Positions 62,160 to 64,000 of a DNA stretch of 64,000 nt are shown here, piece after piece; position 1 is the first letter of the stretch, and the number at the start of each line of letters is the position of its first letter. The stretch comes from Phymatolithon calcareum. Taxonomy: Eukaryota; Rhodophyta; Florideophyceae; Hapalidiales. The stretch covers positions 62,001-126,000 of the forward strand of contig OZ345381.1 in NCBI GenBank assembly GCA_977006965.1, given 5' to 3'. A program made the position numbers and the translations under genes. The notes under the pieces were generated by a model, which had not been told where the DNA came from, ran no database searches, and saw only the letters and a list, made by a program, of their open reading frames with translations.

Positions 62160-64000
62160 GGCGCGATAAGAGTTGGTGGGTGGTCGGAAGGAGCAAGTGC
62201 AGTGCAGTGCAGTGCAGTGCAGTGAGGTAGAAGACGAACGAAGGGTGAGTGAGTGAGTGAGTGAGTGAATGAGTGAGTGGGTTGGATGGCGGCGTTGCAC
62301 TGCTCGACGAGGTGCGCAGTGCGATCTGAAAGGAGATGATGTTTCTCTTTCAACAGGATGGGGACGTCATTCGGAGAGTTTAAAAGACAGCACGGCACGT
62401 AAATCCGTGTGCGCCAGATCTACTGTAGCGATCGTCCCGATGGCGATGGAGTGCGTGCCACCGCGGTACAGTACTGGCCGCGGTGGATTGTGCGTACACG
62501 TGGCTGCAGGAAGGGCATGCGGGCCAATGGGAGTGAGGTGGAAGGGGGGATTGAAAAAATCTGGAGAGGTGATGCAAGGGAGATATGCCTAGCTGGACTC
62601 ACAAAACATGATTTCTCCGCGTTTATGTAAAAATCATGATCATGACCTCGCTGGATGCATTGCCACCATAATTTAAATCTCGGCAGGTCGACTGTACTGT
62701 AGCGTTCGCCGGTTGGAGGAATGGCCGTCCAGTGGCGGCACGGGTCGCAGACGAAACGAACATATGGTATCCTGACGGTGGAGGCCCAATTCCATTCAGT
62801 CCGCATGGGGGCAGTGTCCTCTGCAACGCTTCTGCAGCACCATGTGTATCATATGATATATCGCTTCGCTTCACACTTGAACCGTAGTGGTGCGCACCGT
62901 TGCCATGTGTCGTTTGGTACCACATGAGCAAGTGCCGCTTGGCGTAACGGTGTTCGTCGAAGCCATCTGTCCGCCATGTGTGCCTGTGCTTGTGCTCGGT
63001 TTGTTGGTCTCTCTCATCACGATACTCTGCGGTGCAACAATATGGCGCGCACTGCAGTTTAAGGAGATTATCAACCCACTTGCATCTGCAGCTCATTTGC
63101 ATTTGCAGACAATGATCCGCGATGATCGCGCATCTGCAACTCTAACCGGACGACTCACATTGTGTCGTCCCTGTGTCATGTACAGTACAGTATCCGAAAT
63201 GAAAACCCGACTTGCGCATCGCAATTGTGTCAAATGCAATTCGCACACATTGTACAAGCCTCGAAATTTTCATTTGCCGTAATCGGAATAGCATAGAATC
63301 ACGTCAATGGCTCGAGCCACGTCATTCTCTTCTGCAGCGTCCATGTAGGCATCCTCAGCATACCGTTGAACGTTCCGACTTCCCATCATTGGAGCATCAT
63401 GCTCCTTGACTGCACTTTTCTTCAATTTCAGTACATGTGTACAAGAACGAAAAGGTTTGAAGTGTAGGAAGAAGATTTGCACATTCAGGTTGTACTGTAG
63501 AATAGAACATCCCATTTCTTCAATTTTCTTCCTGCACTCCAAAGCTTTTCGTTTTTGCACCCCACATTGCCGCTACAGGTGGCCAAATTCCTGCCTGCCG
63601 TCTGCATGTCGCACACAGAGCACACTTTTGTGAAGTTTTGCAGTGACAAAGGATTGTCTGCAGTACAGTTTCCGAACGCTGCAAATTTAGCCCTGCAGAA
63701 AAGATATGCGTGAAAATTTTGTCTATTGTACGGTATTTTTTCCTCAATTGAGGACATCATAATATGAATTGGAGAATATTATTCTCCAATTTAATTAATT
63801 AAAATTGCACGTTATTCAAGCATTACCAATGAAACTCCCATCCACCATTCTGCTGGGCGTTTCGTGAGCTGCACAAAGGTAGGTAGCATCAGAGGAAGCC
63901 ATGCCCATATCTTCGGAAGTCTGTGGGACTTTTAAATAAACTCGAACTATATAAGAAAAATAACAATGAAACTTTACTCGCTCTCGGTATCGTCATAGAC
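62160..64000. other. terminal intergenic region with microsatellites and hairpin
   Basis: No supported gene. Directly upstream of the PPR ATG are (gcagt)n at about 62196-62223 and (gagt)n at about 62244-62280. A hairpin with perfect aattggagaat arms and an att centre lies at 63765-63789. TACTGTA words occur at 62420, 62468, 62690, 63183, 63490 and 63660. The last 60 bp share cttttaaataaa with the sequences at 3457 and 42512. Confidence 0.5.

Noticed and set aside
1-64000. tRNA and rRNA genes
   Set aside because: I looked for T-loop-like words and paired stems and found none convincing; a covariance-model search would settle it.

Overview
This window reads as nuclear DNA of a eukaryotic alga, most likely a red alga. 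The evidence is indirect. Genes are compact, with no intron or a few of about 64-126 nt. They sit in short islands separated by long stretches of decayed transposons. The gene set combines plastid-type proteins (a lipoxygenase with a transit-like leader, a WCRSC thioredoxin), a core eukaryotic proteasome subunit, a PPR protein, and a glycosyltransferase-sulfotransferase fusion of the kind expected where sulfated galactans are made. The organism is an inference; no rRNA or organelle marker is present.

Layout. (1) 1-16.4 kb is repeat-dominated. It holds two direct copies of an LTR-like repeat (1-455 and 13165-14007), a decayed non-LTR reverse transcriptase on the minus strand (2.4-3.9 kb), a nested inverted-repeat complex (4.8-5.85 kb), and a Ty3/gypsy chromovirus on the minus strand (6520-12980) with 255-bp LTRs and a likely 5-bp target duplication. 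(2) 16.4-25.3 kb is a gene island on the plus strand: a foldback element, an APH/choline-kinase-like protein, an RluA-type pseudouridine synthase, the 984-aa glycosyltransferase-sulfotransferase fusion, and a four-exon class 3 lipase. (3) 25.3-31.5 kb is repeats: LINE 3' fragment, an inverted copy of the LTR-like repeat, a short tandem array and a strong hairpin. (4) 31.5-40.6 kb is a second island: lipoxygenase, two secreted Gly/Ala-rich proteins flanking a plastid thioredoxin, and a chlorophyllase-like alpha/beta hydrolase that lacks the nucleophilic serine. (5) 40.6-49.6 kb is repeats, including a second decayed non-LTR reverse transcriptase on the plus strand. (6) 49.7-62.2 kb is a third island: a SAMHD1-like HD-domain protein tail to tail with a Maf nucleotide pyrophosphatase, a coiled-coil acidic protein, proteasome alpha subunit PSMA4, a poorly understood two-exon gene, two tandemly duplicated bacterial-PH-domain (bPH_1) genes with duplicated promoters, and a PPR protein. 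(7) The last 1.8 kb has no recognisable gene.

Functional links. The HD dNTPase-like protein and Maf both act on nucleotide pools and lie 42 bp apart at their 3' ends. The lipase and lipoxygenase could both serve oxylipin formation, although they lie 6 kb apart. The Gly/Ala-rich secreted proteins and the sulfotransferase fusion may both contribute to the extracellular matrix. These links are inferences. Several genes show a switch from C-rich to G-rich coding strand along the direction of transcription, and intergenic DNA is strewn with the palindromic word TACTGTA/TACAGTA.
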